Positions 16,171-25,107 of a stretch of DNA of 64,000 bases are shown here, in pieces; the stretch's first letter is position 1, and every line of letters starts with the position of its first letter. Both the position numbers and the translations under genes were made by a program. The stretch covers positions 62,001 to 126,000 of the forward strand of contig JBFWNG010000008.1 of assembly GCA_050251195.1 (NCBI GenBank). Reading direction: 5' to 3'. The notes under the pieces are model-generated. The model made no database searches and was not told the origin of the DNA. It was given only the letters and a program-made list of their open reading frames with translations. This DNA is from JBFWNG01 sp050251195. GTDB lineage: Bacteria; Bdellovibrionota_B; Oligoflexia; Oligoflexales; Oligoflexaceae.

Positions 16171-17496
16171 TTATATTCTGCGTCCCAGGCTACCAAGTAT
16201 TCCCGATTCTTTGAAAGTCGATTTGACCTCGTCTTTCTTGAAGGAGAAACTCTTTTGATAAACGCCGAGCTCAAAAAAGAAATTATCAGCTACTGTGAAA
16301 TCATAGCCTCCGCGGAAAAGAAGAGAGCCAGGCATGAACATTTCCAAATTCGCAAATAACCATCTATCGTCTTCCAGCCAATAGAAATATTCCATCCCGA
16401 GCCCGTACATCAAGACGGTTTCTTCATCCTTGGTAAGCGGCACCATCCCCGTCGCGATAACGGGTGCAACCACCAACGCCTGATTAACGTTCTTAGTCTT
16501 TATGCTAAGAACATCATATCCCCAGCTCATTTGCAAAAACACTCGCTTTTGTTTTGCTGCTGGAGCATCCGACTCTGCGGCATTGTCGTATTCTGTTTGA
16601 GTGCCGTGTGTGTCGATCCATAAGTCTAGCAGGCCATATCGGGTCCATGCTTTTGCCGAGGCCGTTGCCCCAAGCCCTAGTGTGGGTTCCGCTTCATAGT
16701 TGAGGTCCCTCTCTACCCTGAAGGATTCTTTGAAAATCTTTCCGCCCAAGAACACATGTTTACCAGAACGTCGCACCTGCACCGCTTTTTCGGGATCAAA
16801 CTTTGGAGCCTCGTCGTCCTTTTTGGGCTGGCTGGTTTCCGAAATTTCGCCGCCCATTGAGACGTCATCCTCGGGGTCGTATTCAAAAGCGTACTCATCT
16901 TCCTCTGCTGGAGGTGCGCTCGTTGGTTCGATCTTCCGAATTGCAACAGTCGGCGCAAGTTCGATCCGTTCCAAAGAAACAACTAGCGCTTTATTCAAAA
17001 CATTGTTACCTGCAACGCGTTCATAAACGGTCAAAGTTCCTGTTTCGGTAGCCGGTACCAGCACAACGGTTCCTTTGGTCTCAACCGTTGCTATGCGTTT
17101 GTCAGATTTGAAGAACTGGATTCGGTAACCTGATGCTTTTGGATTAGGTTCCCAGCGGAGTCTGTACCATTGCTTTGCGCCGCCGCTGGGCGCCAAATAA
17201 ACCAAGTTCCCTTCAGCTAGCGACCATCTGCCTTCTGTAAGCCGCCAATAGTAACTACCTTCCTTGTCTAACGAAACGGGTACGGACTTCCCGTTTTGCA
17301 GGCTCTCCTCTTTAATGAGGTTTTTGAACTGGTTATCGGCGCTTATTTTAAAATTGGCACGTGCATTTGCTTTGATTTTAACAGGAAGAGGAAGTTGAAC
17401 TGTTTCCGCTCTTAAGGAAGGAGCGGCAGAAATGCCGACCAGAAAAAAAGCCAAGAGGTGGAAACAAGCCGCATGAGGAAATTTGGTATGATTCAT
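16171..17496 (-). CDS. Exported protein with FN3-like start and beta-barrel-like end
   Basis: 441 residues. Signal peptide MNHTKFPHAACFHLLAFFLV... ends near LRA-ETV. Residues 30-170 contain YRLRWEPNPKASGYRIQFFKSD, a typical fibronectin-III-like strand, repeated in spirit elsewhere. An acidic linker at 190-230 (EEDEYAFEYDPEDDVSMGGE) leads to a C-terminal domain with alternating strands (VFLQMSWGYDVLSIKT, FFFELGVYQKSFSF) suggestive of an outer-membrane barrel. Function unknown. Next to other surface proteins but with its own promoter region. Confidence 0.7.
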   Translation of the reverse strand: MNHTKFPHAACFHLLAFFLVGISAAPSLRAETVQLPLPVKIKANARANFKISADNQFKNLIKEESLQNGKSVPVSLDKEGSYYWRLTEGRWSLAEGNLVYLAPSGGAKQWYRLRWEPNPKASGYRIQFFKSDKRIATVETKGTVVLVPATETGTLTVYERVAGNNVLNKALVVSLERIELAPTVAIRKIEPTSAPPAEEDEYAFEYDPEDDVSMGGEISETSQPKKDDEAPKFDPEKAVQVRRSGKHVFLGGKIFKESFRVERDLNYEAEPTLGLGATASAKAWTRYGLLDLWIDTHGTQTEYDNAAESDAPAAKQKRVFLQMSWGYDVLSIKTKNVNQALVVAPVIATGMVPLTKDEETVLMYGLGMEYFYWLEDDRWLFANLEMFMPGSLLFRGGYDFTVADNFFFELGVYQKSFSFKKDEVKSTFKESGILGSLGRRI

Positions 17497-17645
17497 TAAA
17501 GTTTCGACGCTCTATCGTTGATTTTAATAGCTATTATTAAAAGATACTTGATCCCTATAGTTTTGGCAAATGATCTTGATCCGGCGCTATGTCCTCCATT
17601 CAAATCTTGATAGAATGAAATGAAACATTCAACGATGGTGATTTT

Positions 17646-18656
17646 ATGACGGTTATGCGTAGGCCTTTCTGTGTTCTCATTTTGCTCATGTCAATTCTGA
17701 GCTGCAAGGGCGGCAGTCCCATGACGGGACAAGAGAGACGGGAAGCGGGCGAAGACGGCGGTGATGATAAAAAAGCTGATCAGGATACTACCCCAGGAGA
17801 CAAAGCGGGCGGGGACGACGCGTCGACCGGGAACCAAGACAACACAACGACTGGACAGACAGACGGGACGCTCCGACTTTGTTTGACGGGAGACACAGGG
17901 GAAGGCGACTCCCAACAAATGGCTGTAGCAAAGGCGCTCGAATCCGAGAACTGCGCGGCTGTTCTGATTGCCGGAGACATTATTTACGATGCGGGCATAA
18001 GTAGCGCCGACGACGCCCAGCTCGATCAAAAATTTTGGACGCCTTACCAAAAACTCATTCAGACCGACAAAGTTCCTTTCTACCTCGTCATGGGCAACCA
18101 CGATTATGACGGAAACCCAAGAGCTTGGCTTGACGTAGCAGCTCAAAATCCTGGAAAGGTCATTTTCCCTGACATGTGGTATGCAATGAACATTACCGAA
18201 AATGTGTGCCTCTTCGGCTTCGATACCAATACCAGCCAAACGCAACAATCGGCGTGGTTTGCACAGACCAAAGGCAACTTCTCCAAATGCAGATTTTCCG
18301 TTGCCTTTGCCCATGAGCCTTATCTGAGCGCAGGCGAGCACGGAAATGCATCAGGAGTGAACAAGACGCTTATGGATGATTCCATCGTCGGGCACTTCGA
18401 TCTGTACTTTGTGGGACATGACCATCATATGGAAGATGCTGGCGACGTGAACGGCACAAAACTTCTCCTTGCGGGATCAGGAGGACGGTATCTGCGTCCT
18501 CTTGACGCCTCGCCTACGGTTTGGGCGCTCAGTGCACATGGTTACATCCTCCTTGATATTGGCCAAACCGAGGCGACTTATAAATTTATCGCCGTCGACG
18601 GAGCCACTAAGAAAGAAGTGCGAGCCGGCACAATTTCAGCGAAGGGCATCCGTTAA
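17646..18656 (+). CDS. Calcineurin-like metallophosphoesterase lipoprotein
   Basis: 336 residues. Lipobox ILSC gives Cys20, then a low-complexity Gly/Asp/Thr linker to about residue 75. The phosphoesterase motifs follow in order: GDTGEGDS, GDIIYDAG, GNHDYDG, HEPYLSAG and GHDHHMED, which supply the two-metal site. The set and spacing match the purple-acid-phosphatase-like branch of the superfamily. Likely a surface-exposed phosphatase or phosphodiesterase; substrate unknown. Start ATG 17646, with another ATG three codons on. Confidence 0.88.
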   Translation: MTVMRRPFCVLILLMSILSCKGGSPMTGQERREAGEDGGDDKKADQDTTPGDKAGGDDASTGNQDNTTTGQTDGTLRLCLTGDTGEGDSQQMAVAKALESENCAAVLIAGDIIYDAGISSADDAQLDQKFWTPYQKLIQTDKVPFYLVMGNHDYDGNPRAWLDVAAQNPGKVIFPDMWYAMNITENVCLFGFDTNTSQTQQSAWFAQTKGNFSKCRFSVAFAHEPYLSAGEHGNASGVNKTLMDDSIVGHFDLYFVGHDHHMEDAGDVNGTKLLLAGSGGRYLRPLDASPTVWALSAHGYILLDIGQTEATYKFIAVDGATKKEVRAGTISAKGIR

Positions 18657-18702
18657 TCTTTACAAAACTTGAGCAAAATGCAAAAGCGATTCGAAACTTC
18701 AT

Positions 18703-18813
18703 TTCCGCGTTTCTAAACTTCCGCGCTTCCGCGATTGAGATTGAAGAATTCGGGACATAGGTAACAAATTATACCGATTTAACGCGGAGGCGCGGAAGGT
18801 TGGAAACGCGGAA
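18703..18813. repeat. Imperfect inverted repeat (copy 1 of a dispersed element)
   Basis: Two 31-base arms, 18703-18733 and 18783-18813, are reverse complements at about 28 of 31 positions around a 49-base spacer. The right arm (CGCGGAGGCGCGGAA then GGAAACGCGGAA) recurs at 55416-55446, so this is a dispersed palindromic element, not a chance hairpin. No ORF lies within it. Confidence 0.75.
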
Positions 18814-18884
18814 CGAATTGATTTAAGTTTCTGTGCGTTCTTTGCCGCTCTTCCCGCGCTTTGCATCTTTTACGGTAAGAAATG

Positions 18885-18911
18885 TAAAAAGGGAGCCAAA
18901 TAATGGCTCCC
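18885..18911 (-). terminator. Intrinsic terminator of the 18935-21148 gene
   Basis: Perfect seven-base stem GGGAGCC 18891-18897 and GGCTCCC 18905-18911 with a seven-base loop; five T follow on the minus strand (A-run 18886-18890). Confidence 0.8.
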
Positions 18912-18934
18912 TTGCACGCTCGTCTAACGATTTA

Positions 18935-21148
18935 TCAGTCGTAGCTTAAATCCAAGGCCGCATTCTTCAACGTTCCTTGCTCTAGAGCACCTTCGTCGAA
19001 GATCTCTATCGACCATTCACCCTCGGGCGACTCGTTGAGGAACGTTTTGATCGCATCGTTATCCGCGCTGTTGACGCTGAGATAAAGAGGTCCGAACGCG
19101 TTCGGTTCGCCTGACTCTTGTCCGTTGAAGATTTCGGCGCGTTTGTTTTTGTGAACCAATTCGATGCGTAGGTCACCGTGGCTGTCGTGATAGATCTCAG
19201 CCTTCAGGTTGATATACGCAAGTTTTCCCGTGGCGGTCACGGCGGGTTTGAATTCTACGGGAGTTACCTCCGGGCCTGAACTGTAGTCCTTGATTGGCAC
19301 TTCTTGGCTAATAAAGGTTTGGGTGTCGTTACTAGCCGAAATGACAGGCGGCGCGGACGTTATGGGTTCGCGGATACATTTCTGTTTGAATTGTGCGCTG
19401 TCTTCCGCGGGATTGCCGGTGTAGTTGGACGCGGCAAGATTGCAACAGTCGAGAACTCGCTGCGCACCCTGACCGAAGGTTTGCTTCCAAGCAGCCAAAT
19501 TCATGTTGCAGCCGATAGGATTATCGGGATCATTGGGGTTCGGCTTACAGGTTTTCTGATCTTCGTAAAAGTCGCTCTGAATCGGCATCCAGTGACTTTC
19601 TGGAAAAGCTTTACCGTAATCTGTTACCCACTCAGGGTAAACGCTTTTGCCGCCCACAGAATCTCTAACCCATAGCCTGCAAGTGTTGATGGAACCGATC
19701 TTGTGACATTTCACACATGTGTCATCGTTCTTAGGCGCGATGTGGTAGGACTTCGGCCACCATTTCTCTCTCGTTTTGTGCAGTTGGCTATACTTCCCCT
19801 TCGCGTAGTTCGCGCCATTTTTTAAGAACACGCATTCGGGTTTGGCGATCGCTTCGGGACTTCCTGGTGCGCATGGCACAAGCTTGTCTTTCCGACCGGC
19901 GAATGGATGCCCCTCGGGAAAAACGTAATTTAATTGGTCAACGTAAGGACTATGCATGAATGGATCGCTGTCATGGCAATTTACACACTGAAATCCGCCG
20001 CCATAGGGATTCATTCCCGGCTGAGACGGCTTGATCCAAAATGCGCTGGCTTTTCTCGGTTGTTGGTTGGCCGGCAAGCTTGCATATTTTTGCTGAATGT
20101 CGGCTGGAATCTCTTCTTCGTCGGGAGGAGGTATTCTTTTTGCCGGAATGTCTTTGCCTTGCATTTGGGTGCTACCAGAGAGTGCTTGGAAATAGCACGT
20201 TTCGCCGGTCTTGACGTTGTGTTGAACGATAGCAACGTCCTGAAACAACGGAACATCCTCAGGGATATGATCGGTCACTTTTGTGGCTTGATCCTCGTCC
20301 CCCTCAAGAACTGTATCGCCAATCTTGTATCGTCGGCAGATGAATACCGTCTCGACGTCAGGTTTTGTTTTGAGACGGCCCAATCTGGCATAGGGAACAC
20401 ATTGACCTTGATTGCCAAGTCCCAGGTAAATTTGATTGTCGCAGGGATCGAGCGGCTGATGCTTTCCAAATGGAACCACTTCCCCATTACGGGTAATCGG
20501 AATTACCTTGCCGTCAAGACAGCTCCAATCACGCGGTAAACTGCCAAGTCTTTGCGCACACACTTTGCCGTAGTTTACTGCGTCGTCGGTGTGTTCAAAG
20601 TTTTGGGCAAGACCGAAGGAAGTTCCGCTTTCGACTATTTTCCCTTCCGGCGCGCTGCGTCCTGACACGATAAGGTTATTGTTTGCGTCGTAGACGCATG
20701 CCTCTAAAGTCTTTGGACCGTTCCAATCACCCGATGCCTGGCATTTCCGCGAGAGTTTTCTTCCCGGTTCACTGTCTGTACAAACGTTGAATGCTTTGTC
20801 GTCGAAATCGAAGTCTACTTGAAAATATTCCTCATTGCGTTTCAACGTTGCCTGCTTCCCGGAACCTTTAATAGGGCTGCAAGTAACCGGTTCACCGTCA
20901 GCTTTTTGCACTACATTGGCTACCAGTGTGACGGGTTGGCCGTCGATCGCGGAGAGTTTGCTCCCGGGAAACCTCACTCGATACTTGTTCTTCCCTTGCT
21001 GAAAGACACGAAACGAAGGAGACAGCGACGACAGAACGCCCTTTGTTTCCGACGTTGGTCTTGGCCGGCATTGGATCATAAGTCCGGAGAACAATATTGT
21101 TAGAAAAAACGCTGCCCAACTGACATATCTGAACTTATTGTTTCGCAT
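18935..21148 (-). CDS. Large exported lipoprotein with two CxxCH motifs and a P-domain-like end
   Basis: 737 residues. Lipobox-like start: FSGLMIQC (Cys27). Two class-I heme motifs, GFQCVNCHDSDPF near residue 389 and DDTCVKCHKIGSINTC near residue 477, with other Cys around them. The last 110 residues (VEFKPAVTATGKLAYINLKA to GTLKNAALDLSYD) match the proprotein-convertase P-domain (a jelly-roll that caps subtilases), here without a protease. Likely a surface protein carrying c-type cytochrome chemistry or a structural disulfide-rich relative. It shares design with the next two genes. Own terminator downstream. Confidence 0.8.
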   Translation of the reverse strand: MRNNKFRYVSWAAFFLTILFSGLMIQCRPRPTSETKGVLSSLSPSFRVFQQGKNKYRVRFPGSKLSAIDGQPVTLVANVVQKADGEPVTCSPIKGSGKQATLKRNEEYFQVDFDFDDKAFNVCTDSEPGRKLSRKCQASGDWNGPKTLEACVYDANNNLIVSGRSAPEGKIVESGTSFGLAQNFEHTDDAVNYGKVCAQRLGSLPRDWSCLDGKVIPITRNGEVVPFGKHQPLDPCDNQIYLGLGNQGQCVPYARLGRLKTKPDVETVFICRRYKIGDTVLEGDEDQATKVTDHIPEDVPLFQDVAIVQHNVKTGETCYFQALSGSTQMQGKDIPAKRIPPPDEEEIPADIQQKYASLPANQQPRKASAFWIKPSQPGMNPYGGGFQCVNCHDSDPFMHSPYVDQLNYVFPEGHPFAGRKDKLVPCAPGSPEAIAKPECVFLKNGANYAKGKYSQLHKTREKWWPKSYHIAPKNDDTCVKCHKIGSINTCRLWVRDSVGGKSVYPEWVTDYGKAFPESHWMPIQSDFYEDQKTCKPNPNDPDNPIGCNMNLAAWKQTFGQGAQRVLDCCNLAASNYTGNPAEDSAQFKQKCIREPITSAPPVISASNDTQTFISQEVPIKDYSSGPEVTPVEFKPAVTATGKLAYINLKAEIYHDSHGDLRIELVHKNKRAEIFNGQESGEPNAFGPLYLSVNSADNDAIKTFLNESPEGEWSIEIFDEGALEQGTLKNAALDLSYD

Positions 21149-21159
21149 ATGGTCCCACC

Positions 21160-23289
21160 TTAGTTAGTCTGCTTGTTTTTTGTTTTGTTGCTCTCTAATT
21201 GGTCACCCGCATCCAGTGTAGTTGGGCTCAAGCTCCCTTGTTCCAATCTCAATCGAAGAGCTGCGTCCGTAGCAACGACGAAGTGTTTGTTCTGTACCTT
21301 ATCGCGAACAAGGAAGTACAACCAACCGTCAGAGCGGAAGTGTGGATAAAGGGCATATTGACCTGGTTTCATATAGGTAATGCGGAAACGCTCGCCAGTT
21401 CGTAGGTTCGTAAGCCAAATATTGGAGCTATGACTGATGTGTCCTTGATCGTCCTTTTCGACGTGCTGTATGAACCGAGGATCGTCGGGCCCCGTGAATC
21501 TTTCGTGAGGTGGGAGCGCCGTATTAAATTCCTTCCAATCAGTCGGATCCGTATAATGGTGTGATGCCATCATTGACTCATCGAACGACAGAGTTGCCTT
21601 GCCGCCCTTCACACAAAATGTGCCAAGTTCTTTGGTCGTCTTATTGGCAATATCGAAGGTTCGGAGTCTGTATCCAATTTGTCTTGTCTTGTCCATCGAT
21701 CCTATACGAGATGTCATCACTCTACCGGAAGGCGAAATACCGTAATCACCCTCCCACGGGACGTTAATGAATGTAGCCTCTGATACACCAAAGAAGGAGT
21801 CTTCGTGAAACTTGCCTTCTTGTTGCAGCCGGGCTTTTATCGCCTCTGAACAGCTGCTTGTTTGGCACATCTGATACACCTCAACTTTTGCGTCTTGCTT
21901 CGCAAAGTTTACCACACTCGGATCTGTGAAATCTGAGTTGCCGCCATCGTCGTTTTCATAGTCGTCACCTCTAACCACTAAGTATCCGCCGCCGTCTATA
22001 CTCGCCGCAACGTGCTGGTAAACCCCCATGCCGCCGTCAGAGCAAAACTTGGTTTCTTGCTTGAGATTGATGAAGTTTCGCCTGGTTTGTCCCGGCTGGG
22101 GAAGGAGTGCTTTAAGACTGCAAAATCGCGCCGAAGGAGGCGAAATAAAAGTAAAGCCGCTATTGTCGGGGAAGAAACCTGGGTCGTAAGGAGCATCAAC
22201 CCCTGTCGTGAAATTGTCCTTAAGGTCGATAATAAATCCGTTCGCATTCGGTACCCCAGGGATTGCGCTTCCCTTCTTACCCGCACCCACAAAACGCCCG
22301 TCTGGCGAACTTCTTATCCAGTAAGTCGTTCGCAGGCCGTTAAAATCGCTGAGAATTCGAATCGATTGCTTAATGAACCGACCGTTCGTGCCTTTAGCTT
22401 TATCCCAACCTTTTGCCCATTCGACGTTAAAGTGCTCGTTCCAACGCGCACTATCTTCTTCCGGGTTACCTGTTCCATTCTGAGGTTTAAAGCAGTATTG
22501 GATGGGACTTTTCAATGGATGATATTGGTGTCCGGCGGGATAGTTGCAACCGTACATCTTCATTCCGCTGGAGAAGTTGACCGCACCCCAACCTTCAAAT
22601 TCCATTTGCTCGATGTGATTCTTGAGTTCCGGGGTAATATTGGTTTCGCATAAGGAATTGTCGATAACAACGTCACCAAATGCCTTCGACATTTTTTCGA
22701 TACCTTGCGGATTGGTATACACTTCCATAAGGGTTTTGAACTCCGCTTCAGTCAGAGCCGGCGGACTATTGGGGTGTTCGTAAGGCATCCGCGCCTGTGG
22801 ACTCGTCTCAGTTCCGTCCCCCTTTAAAAACTTCTGATATTCGCTCGCGCCTTGACTGCCTGAAAACGCCTCGGCAAACATCTGTTGAAAGAAGGGAAGG
22901 TGTGCCCCTGCTCTATATACCCCCAGAGCCTTAGCGTCGTAATTGCCGTCGATATCTTTAAAACAAGATATCTTTTGGCTGGCTGAGGTGGCAGCGTTAA
23001 AGCAAGCGCTCGTCTTGAGCGTCGGTCGCGCCCAGTCTACTGTCACCAACTCCCTGGAAATAGTGTTATGCCACGAATTGATGTGACAGGCGGCCGCACA
23101 TCTCTTGTCGCTGATGCCGTCAATGTCGGCACCGATAATACGCAAGGCCTCCATTACTTTCTGGTCCGACAACTCTCCGTCCGCCTTTATCATCGAATCT
23201 TCGCGCTTTCTACAGGCTGTATTCAATGCCAAAACAACAAGCAAAGTTGTGAGACACGCGTTCCTCAAAAGCCACATAAGCTTCCTCAT
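21160..23289 (-). CDS. Large exported lipoprotein with a CxxxCH motif and propeller-like segments
   Basis: 709 residues. Lipoprotein start MRKLMWLLRNACLTTLLVVL with a likely lipobox at LNTAC (Cys26). Near residue 63 it has RCAAACHINSW, a CxxxCH (not CxxCH) motif that in some proteins binds heme. Further on, repeated units such as SSPDGRFVGAGKKG and ISPSGRVMTSRIGS recall WD40/PD40 beta-propeller blades. Eleven bases separate it from the gene downstream, so they form an operon. Function not recognised; electron transfer or surface sensing is inference. Confidence 0.75.
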   Translation of the reverse strand: MRKLMWLLRNACLTTLLVVLALNTACRKREDSMIKADGELSDQKVMEALRIIGADIDGISDKRCAAACHINSWHNTISRELVTVDWARPTLKTSACFNAATSASQKISCFKDIDGNYDAKALGVYRAGAHLPFFQQMFAEAFSGSQGASEYQKFLKGDGTETSPQARMPYEHPNSPPALTEAEFKTLMEVYTNPQGIEKMSKAFGDVVIDNSLCETNITPELKNHIEQMEFEGWGAVNFSSGMKMYGCNYPAGHQYHPLKSPIQYCFKPQNGTGNPEEDSARWNEHFNVEWAKGWDKAKGTNGRFIKQSIRILSDFNGLRTTYWIRSSPDGRFVGAGKKGSAIPGVPNANGFIIDLKDNFTTGVDAPYDPGFFPDNSGFTFISPPSARFCSLKALLPQPGQTRRNFINLKQETKFCSDGGMGVYQHVAASIDGGGYLVVRGDDYENDDGGNSDFTDPSVVNFAKQDAKVEVYQMCQTSSCSEAIKARLQQEGKFHEDSFFGVSEATFINVPWEGDYGISPSGRVMTSRIGSMDKTRQIGYRLRTFDIANKTTKELGTFCVKGGKATLSFDESMMASHHYTDPTDWKEFNTALPPHERFTGPDDPRFIQHVEKDDQGHISHSSNIWLTNLRTGERFRITYMKPGQYALYPHFRSDGWLYFLVRDKVQNKHFVVATDAALRLRLEQGSLSPTTLDAGDQLESNKTKNKQTN

Positions 23290-23385
23290 AATATGGGTAT
23301 GTTTTTTAGAGATGTTGTATCCATTTTAATGAAAGTCTCCTCATATTGCAATTCAGCAAAACTTTCGTAGGGAAAGATCATATTC

Positions 23386-23453
23386 GAGATCCTTCGCTTC
23401 GCTCAGGATGACGAGGTGTGGTAGGCGTCATCCTGAGCGAAGCGAAGGATCTC
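23386..23453. repeat. Perfect 28-base inverted repeat with 12-base loop
   Basis: Arms 23386-23413 and 23426-23453 are exact reverse complements, beginning GAGATCCTTCGCTTCGCTC and ending GCGAAGCGAAGGATCTC. It lies between the divergent starts of the 21160 and 23526 genes. It resembles the short palindromic repeats common in many bacterial genomes; a degenerate relative is at 53151-53201. Confidence 0.9.
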
Positions 23454-23525
23454 TTTGCCGACTATTGGTATTCTTTCAAAAACACGATATCTTTAATAAA
23501 AGGTAAAAATTTTCTGGGGTAAGCA

Positions 23526-25106
23526 ATGAAATTTCTGCCTATCGCTCTCATTTTTCTCGTAAGCGTCTCCTGTAAAGAACGTACAAAGTCAAACACAGAG
23601 GCCACACCCGTCGACAGAAAGATTCTTAGGGAGGGAGAACCCTACGAACCTATCTTGAATGTTGAAAAGTACGATGCACCAAAGTCTATGATCGGTCGCA
23701 GAGCTTTAGCATGGGAAATAGCCGACAAGGTGCTCGCCGACGTATCTATCGGCAAGGGAGACGAGAACTCGGACTTCAAACCAGACGCGGAAGCAAAAGT
23801 CGCCGCCTGGCAAACCTATTACACGTCCAATGAATTTATCTGGATGTTTAGATCTCTTTACGGCGATCTCGGCAAAGACAACCATCTTCAATATGACGGC
23901 GATAAAATGGTTTTGCAAAACGGGTTTCCGGTTGGCAAAGATTTTTGTCCTGAGAAAATGCACCCTATTTTCTCTCGAAACGTTCTTCAAGATCTGGGCT
24001 ATCCGTTTGCGGACGGCCGTTATGAAAAGCGGCTGGCGCAGTTCAAGACGATAGAGCAAATCCGCGGCGTAAGCGGCAATGGGTTCACACAATTTAGCCC
24101 AGGAATTATTTACCACTACCTTTTGAACTACAAAAAAGTCTTGATGTGCAACAGCATCGTGGACAAAATATCCCGAACTGACGAGGGACCAACGCGACGA
24201 AACTTTTCTTACTGCATGGACTCAGAGTTTCCAAGCGGTCATGAAAACGCCTACAAAGACTGGACGGGAGATTTGAGCCGTTGCGAAATTAAGAACCCGC
24301 TTGGAACCTACCTCCTCAAATACACAACAGACCAAATAGGCGGCGCGGTCGCAATCAAGTCCACTTGGCAGCAGGAGGAAAGCTCAAACAGCGAGGTTGC
24401 CTATTTTGACACCTCGGCCGAAGGTTTGACAAAAAATCTTGCGGACGGCGAATGGAAGGCAGCTGGCCTCAAGAAGCTGTCGGAATTGCCTTCAAACAGC
24501 ATTTATCAAATAGAAGTGATGAAGGCCGGCAACTCCGTAAAACATGCCCTTACTGGCCTCCATATCCTTACGAAGGATAGGAGAGAGTGGGTTTGGATTA
24601 CGCTCTGGTGGTCGCCTGACCCGACGTCCGATTTCGGAGCTGATAGACCTGCGCATCTTGCAAATGTTAACAAGCCCATCTGGAAAAATTACAAAATGTG
24701 CACCGTGACGTCCTATGAAGAATGGGATCCCGATCCCGCCGGAAAAATCTCCCAACCCAGCCTCAAGGCAGCGATAGCGGCGATGCATAAATACGATCCC
24801 CAGTATACTTGGTGCAGCAACCCGTATATTGAACACGGAAAGGGAAATACAAGAACCAATTGCATTGGCTGCCATCAACATGCAGGAACGAAGGCAAACC
24901 CGGATGATGTGTTCCTCGACGATCCGACAGACCCAAACAACGCTCAGAGGCGAGCCAAGTATCCGAACCACGGCAGAAGTCGTGTCCGTCACAATTTTCC
25001 AGCTGATTATTTGTGGTCGTTTAGCGATAATCCCGACTTCTTCAACCTCAGCATTCTCAACACGGTCGAAGAATTTAGAAAAACGGAAACGGAACCGCCG
25101 CAGTGA
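23526..25106 (+). CDS. Exported lipoprotein with a C-terminal CxxCH motif
   Basis: 526 residues. MKFLPIALIFLVSVSCKERT gives a lipobox VSVSC with Cys16. No known fold in the middle part. Near residue 450 it has TNCIGCHQHAGTK, a heme-type motif, followed by an acidic/proline segment (DDVFLDDPTDPNNAQRR). It is divergent from the two larger CxxCH lipoproteins and seems to belong to the same functional group. Single heme or structural site; role unknown. Confidence 0.78.
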   Translation: MKFLPIALIFLVSVSCKERTKSNTEATPVDRKILREGEPYEPILNVEKYDAPKSMIGRRALAWEIADKVLADVSIGKGDENSDFKPDAEAKVAAWQTYYTSNEFIWMFRSLYGDLGKDNHLQYDGDKMVLQNGFPVGKDFCPEKMHPIFSRNVLQDLGYPFADGRYEKRLAQFKTIEQIRGVSGNGFTQFSPGIIYHYLLNYKKVLMCNSIVDKISRTDEGPTRRNFSYCMDSEFPSGHENAYKDWTGDLSRCEIKNPLGTYLLKYTTDQIGGAVAIKSTWQQEESSNSEVAYFDTSAEGLTKNLADGEWKAAGLKKLSELPSNSIYQIEVMKAGNSVKHALTGLHILTKDRREWVWITLWWSPDPTSDFGADRPAHLANVNKPIWKNYKMCTVTSYEEWDPDPAGKISQPSLKAAIAAMHKYDPQYTWCSNPYIEHGKGNTRTNCIGCHQHAGTKANPDDVFLDDPTDPNNAQRRAKYPNHGRSRVRHNFPADYLWSFSDNPDFFNLSILNTVEEFRKTETEPPQ

Positions 25107-25107
25107 G

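Noticed and set aside
18703..18813. Terminator of the phosphoesterase gene
   Set aside because: Arms are 49 bases apart with no T-run, and the sequence recurs elsewhere, so it is better read as a repeat element.
22012..22653. Plus-strand frame antisense to the 21160-23289 lipoprotein
   Set aside because: Coding evidence (signal, heme motif, repeats) is on the minus strand.
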